Assembly (NCBI GenBank): GCA_022818135.1
Contig: JAFMSR010000005.1
Location: 26,937,263 to 27,001,262, forward strand
Reading direction: 5' to 3'
Length of the DNA: 64,000 bases
Origin: Saxidomus purpurata
Taxonomy: Eukaryota > Mollusca > Bivalvia > Venerida > Veneridae
The notes beneath the pieces were generated by a model. That model was not told where the DNA came from and searched no databases. It saw only the letters and a list, made by a program, of their open reading frames with translations. Below are positions 59,645 to 64,000 of this stretch, piece after piece. The position numbers and the translations under genes are program-made. Each line of letters opens with the position of its first letter. Positions within the stretch are counted from its first letter, which is position 1.

Positions 59645-60019
59645 ATATAGTAAGATATTGGTAATTATAACGTGAGTTATGGCTGACAAGAAAAAAGTAA
59701 TAAAGGGAGATAATCAAAAAATAGGACAAGCTAGAGTTAAGGTTCTTGTACACTGCACTTCCTCTCAATGTCCCCTGTCTATGTGTAAAGTTTATTCAAA
59801 GTCCCTTGAATAATTTTGCAGTTATGTTCTGCACAAAAGTGTTTTATGAAAAACCAGTAAGGAGAGATAACTAAAAAGTAGAATAAGGTACAGTTATGGT
59901 TCTTGGACACTGCACTGCATCTTAATGTCCTCTGTTACTGTATGCAACTTGAATCAAATCGATTCAGTACTAAGGGAGTTATGGCAAAGACAAGAAAATT
60001 CAATTAAGGGAGATAATTA
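59645..60019 (-). mobile_element. Modular repeat family G, right-hand part on the minus strand
   Basis: Core units read on the minus strand: TTGAGAGGAAGTGCAGTGTAC, then TTAACTC...CTTGTCC and GATTATCTCCCTTTATTAC. The phrase order is that of the family C core (GAGGAAGTGCAGTGCAC...AACTCC...TTATTGCCCTTTGTTAC), so G is a diverged relative of C. It is interrupted at 60020 by family A copy A6 and resumes at 60765. Confidence 0.7.
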
Positions 60020-60020
60020 A

Positions 60021-60764
60021 ACAAGAGGGCCAATATGGCCCTTTATCGCTCACCTAGGTACAAGTTCACTTGCCTGGTGGAAGATCACTAGACATTGTTA
60101 TACATGTATACCAAAAAGGTTTTCCTAATGGTCCACTAGACTATGCTACATGCCAAATATCTAAGCTCTAGGCCTTGTGGTTTTAAAGAAGAAGATTTTA
60201 AAAGTTTTTCCTATATAAGCGTATGAAAAACTAAGTGACCCTTCATGCGAGGTCAATTTTGATCCGGGGGGCATAATTTGAACAATATTGGTAGAAGTCC
60301 ACTAGCCAATGCTACATGCTAAATATCTAAGCTCTAGGCCTTGTGGTTTCAGAGAAGAAGATTTTTAAAGTTTTTCCTATATAAGCCTATGTAAAACTAT
60401 GTGACCCCCGTGCGGGGTCAATTTTGACCCAGGGGTCATAATTTGAACAGTCTTGGTAGAGGTCTACTAGACAATGCTACATGCCAAATATCTAAGCTCT
60501 AGGCCTTGTGGTTTCAAAGAAGAAGATTTTTTTAAGTTTTTACTATTTGTTGCCATAGTAACCAGAGTTCTACATGGAATGGAATTCTTTAAACACTTTT
60601 GATAGAGCATCATGATAGGAACATTCCTGCAAAGTTTCATCAACATTGGCCCAGTGGTTTCAGAGGAGATGTTATTTGAAGGAAATGGTGGACGGACGAC
60701 AGACCCCGGACAGAATGCGATCCCAATAGCTCATTCTGGCACTTTGTGCCAGGTGAGCTAAAAA
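60021..60764 (-). mobile_element. Modular repeat family A, copy A6 (minus strand, full length)
   Basis: Read on the minus strand it starts TTTTAGCTCACCTGGCACAA, with the GTGCC hairpin and ATGAGCTATTGGGATCGC. It has a leader and three core units and ends CCTAGGTGAGCGATAAAGGG, the hairpin GGGCCATATTGGCCC and TCTTGTTT. It interrupts family G. Comparison with the uninterrupted G unit (GGGAGATAATCAAAAAATAGG, from 59706) shows insertion into an A run with no obvious target duplication. Confidence 0.88.
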
Positions 60765-60935
60765 CAGGACAAGCTTCAGTTAAGGTCATTGTACACTGCA
60801 CTTCCTCTCAATGTATAAAGTCTAAACAAATTCCCTTGAATACTTTCATAGTTATGCTCGGGACAAATGTGTGACAGACGGACAGACCCCATTACCTTAT
60901 CCCCTCCACCAAGCTTTGGACAATCTGATCTAGTC
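60765..60935 (-). mobile_element. Modular repeat family G, left-hand part beyond the A6 insertion
   Basis: Continues the G core (GGACAAGCTTCAGTTAAGG...GTACACTGCACTTCCTCTC), then GACAGACGGACAGACCCC, the microsatellite module, then CCCCTCCACCAAGC. On the minus strand this is the 5' side of the element. Confidence 0.65.
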
Positions 60936-60939
60936 AAAA

Positions 60940-63750
60940 GATCTTACCGACTTATAAAACTGTGTTCAAAGTTTGAGATTGCATCAGAAATGTACATGCT
61001 GGTGTGACAGCAGATTACTCTATGATCCCTCATGAAAGTTTACATTGAGCAGGTCATCTATACAAAGGGCAATCATTGTAAATGTGAACAGGCATTGTCC
61101 ACACTGAGGGACCCACTAGCTTGAAATTAAGCTGCACTTGTAATCATCAGCCTTTGTCCACAGAGTAACATGAAAAAAAATTATTACTAGGCTTGAAGGT
61201 CCTATGGTAGTCTGTTGTTGGGCCAAGGCAGAGCATGGGTATACTTTTGCTGTTGTTCGTTATAATGACGATTTGTCATTGGAGAGTATGGTATACATTG
61301 TATTTCCAATATTTCTGGTTGTCATTTACTCCTGTGCTGCACCTTACTGTATTATGATATCCTCGTGTGTTAAAGGAGTAGACACCACAAAACAGATTTC
61401 AGTTTTCCAAATTTTATTTTTCAACTAGGCTGGGCTGCTAGAAATCATGGGCTAAACAACTGTCATGGAAGAAATGTGACTGGAATAAACATGTAAACAA
61501 AATACCATATTCACCCTATTCAGCACCCCTGTACCTTGTACCATACAATGACTTTTTTCAGTCTTTAATTGCAATTATTTTCGAGCTTTATCCCTCAAAT
61601 GCCAAAAAGATGTAAATAATTATGTTTCTTCCTTTCCTTTCTTTATCCTAGCAAACAGAGCACTTACAGGGGAGCATATGGTAACCATGACCATGAAAAG
61701 TTTTTAAAACTAAACATGAGATATATAGCTTTCATAAGTCTAAACAGAAAATCTCCAAAACATTCTAACAAACATATTAATAAGGTACAGGTCGCTCGAA
61801 AGCTTTTCATACTAAATATTATTATATCTCGCTTTCTTAATTTAGCAAATGATTCAATTAATGTACTAATATCCATTTTCTGAAATTTTGATAAAAAAAA
61901 TATTTAGACCAATTAGAACTGTCCAAAGCTGTGTCTGCGGAACTAGCAGAACAACTGGATTATTTTGTGTTACACAGCGTTATTGGAAGATTTAAATCCT
62001 TGCAATTACCCATGATCCCTAGCAAATATCACAGTGTGATTGGCTGATGGATTTCCAGTGACATGAAATGGTCACACATGCCATTTTGTTGTAACTAGCT
62101 GGCATCAATAATAAATATATGCTACAACTGACTTCGAAAAAAAAAAGAAGAACTTACACTATAATTGCGTAAACTTTCCGAAGGGGTAACTTTAACATAC
62201 AATTATAATAATGAAATATGGTAAATATGCCTACATACACGTAGTAACTGATGTTGTACGAGTTATGACAGAAGAATGTTTATGCTACCCTAAGAAAAAA
62301 GAACTGACAATACAAAGTTGCAATGTTGTAAGCATGTTTTTCTGATAAAAAAAACAAGCCATTCAAAACATTATGTATGATTTCTTTACGGGGGTAAACA
62401 ATTTATGATTGGCACGTTTTATTCTAGACTACCACTTGACACAACTTTTTCAAGTTTAACCTATGGGAAAAACGTGTGACATTAACTTTGAAAATACCGT
62501 ATGGTAGGTGTGATAAGTAACCAGGTGTGTGATTTTTTTTTTTTCACACTTGGGATTCAATATAATATCATTTGGTAGTATGTAACAGCATGAAAAGTTT
62601 TTGCGTTTAAAAATAAGTAAATCAGACCTTTACCTTATTATTTCAAAATAAAATTACATGCATCAATAGAATAATTGACAACAGTATCGCAATTCTATCA
62701 GTACAGTTCTATCGTTTTAAATTCAACCTTTGTAATGGCAGTCTGAAGTGACACCTCATTTCACATCAGTTTCATCAGCCTAAGTCCACAGATTTACAAG
62801 GACATGTAAATTTTATTTCCAGCATTTACTTCAATAACAAAACTTGAGCTTGTAACCCAAGTCAAACATTCTATAAACCAATTGGTTTATAGCCCAAACA
62901 AACTTTATTTAAATAAAATCTTTAAACGTCTTAATAAATTAAGCAGCCATGATATACAGAAATGATTTTAAAACAAATTCATGATGTAATGGTAAAATTA
63001 ATGATATGCTAAAATGTATAAAAACCTAATGATAAAAACTGGCTAGTACTGTTACTTTCCAACAGCAACACCACTAAAGCATCACTAACATTATATAAAA
63101 AGAGTAATCTCCCATTACAACTCTCCAAAACAGGAAGTTCAAATGTTGTACGCAGAAGTCTCAGCACAAAACTTCTTGTTTTAACAACACAAAAGCTTAA
63201 TTTTGGTTTCAATGTTACTTGCAAAAATGCTTAAGTACCCTTGTCTTTTTAGAGCTTATGCATGCACACTGACACAAGTAAAAGTGCAGCAACACATACA
63301 AATATATATATATGCTGAGCCATTTCCCCAGTCCTCATCATTTCGAAATCTGAACATAGTCTTAAATAGACTTTATTCTCATGCATTTTTTCCTACACAT
63401 AATCTAGAGAAAGTTTGAGTCAAACTGTTCTATTGTCTCTATGCCCTCCTATCTAATGTCAGAACTTTACTGTTTATTCACACTATTGCTACAGTGACAG
63501 ATAGTCAACTGCTCTAACCCTGGAAGTTCTCCCTGAGAAATGATGTCATCTTCCATTCTCGACACACTGTTGTTGTCATGACTACAACATGACATGACTA
63601 GTCCCCATATGGAATCTTGGGAGACAGTTGACGCAGCCCTGGAGACGCGTTTAAAAATTTCTAAGCACTAATGTCACCATATGGGCCGGGTAGGCCATGG
63701 AATACTTTATGAGTAAACTTTATCACAATTATGCAATTTTTAGATTTACA
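60940..63750. other. Non-coding, partly 3' UTR or flank of the right-edge gene
   Basis: AT-rich unique DNA. Several AATAAA signals occur on the minus strand (for example 63478-63473 and 63377-63372). ORFs at 61204-61428 and 63009-63224 have no recognisable domain. A short (AT)n run is at about 63303-63312. Confidence 0.4.
63473..63478 (-). terminator. Candidate polyadenylation signal (minus strand)
   Basis: First AATAAA on the minus strand downstream of the stop codon at 63756, giving a 3' UTR of about 300 nt. A second lies at 63377-63372. Confidence 0.35.
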
Positions 63751-63755
63751 ACCCG

Positions 63756-64000
63756 CTACTGTCCACTTTGCTGTTCTGATGATCCACTACCAGTGTCAGT
63801 TAATTTGATAACAATGTCACTAACGCGTTTTTCAAGCTTTTCATGCTCCTGTTCATCTTCCTTTTCCTCCTCAATGTCAAACTGAAATTTTGTGTCAGCA
63901 GATTTCTCTTCTGACTTAGCACTAGAGCAGAAACTTGATGATGGACTGATTGGAATCATACTCTGGAACCAATCACGATTCTCCTCTAACTGATCAAGCA
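63756..64000 (-). CDS. C-terminal exon of an unidentified gene, partial
   Basis: The minus-strand frame stays open from the right edge of the window to TAG at 63756, giving 80 residues plus two nucleotides of a codon. It starts L-D-Q-L-E-E-N-R-D-W-F-Q-S-M, then a Ser-rich stretch (SPSSSFCSSAKSEEKSAD), an acidic, probably coiled-coil segment (FDIEEEKEDEQEHEKLEKRV) and a Gly/Ser/Gln tail. The conventional ATG at 63959 is internal and should not be taken as the start. The composition suggests a cytosolic or nuclear protein tail; I do not recognise the family. The splice acceptor and upstream exons lie beyond 64000. Confidence 0.6.
   Translation of the reverse strand, partial: LDQLEENRDWFQSMIPISPSSSFCSSAKSEEKSADTKFQFDIEEEKEDEQEHEKLEKRVSDIVIKLTDTGSGSSEQQSGQ

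Overview
This is an AT-rich, intron-rich animal nuclear sequence packed with tandemly built repeats. There are no operons, CRISPR arrays or bacterial signals. The repeats look like those I associate with bivalve molluscs: modular elements with subterminal inverted repeats and cores of about 135-180 bp. A marine bivalve is therefore the best guess, but this is inferred from repeat style and not from a species-diagnostic gene.

Layout. (1) 1-7,700: unique sequence with a foldback element (1944-2077) and, on the minus strand, the 5' part of a C-type lectin gene rebuilt from three short exons (5713-5590, 4867-4770, 4422-4332) whose splice phases agree; its last exons were not found. (2) 7,700-16,900: mostly non-coding, with a hAT-like element (11698-12127), a possible CpG-rich promoter (about 12.38-12.46 kb), a tract made almost only of A and C (13513-13846), a diffuse three-copy repeat, and a TIR element inserted into a modular repeat. 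(3) 17,687-27,215: the main gene, a C2H2 zinc-finger protein of 2025 residues with a 117-nt first coding exon, a repeat-filled intron of about 3.45 kb and one exon of nearly 6 kb. (4) 27,450-61,000: a field of modular elements (families A-J here) with islands of unique DNA, a decayed PIF/Harbinger transposase (58417-58662), a TIR element with TA ends (48377-48920) and a foldback (50780-50912). A possible secreted-protein exon lies at 57803-57441. (5) 61,000-64,000: the likely 3' UTR and last coding exon of a minus-strand gene that enters from the right edge.

No pathway links the genes: a predicted nuclear zinc-finger protein, a secreted lectin and an unidentified acidic C-terminus are simply neighbours. 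The most distinctive feature is the repeat system. At least five families with unrelated terminal sequences share one plan: T-run, 5' hairpin whose inner arm matches the 3' subterminal repeat, short microsatellite, tandem core, 3' subterminal inverted repeat, small stem-loop, end near CTTGT/CTAGT. This matches the known plan of Helentron-type non-autonomous elements (HINE, DINE-1, bivalve Pearl). The cores have very regular periods (146 bp in family C, 167 bp in family A), and several share a box close to GTTATKGCCCTTTTT.
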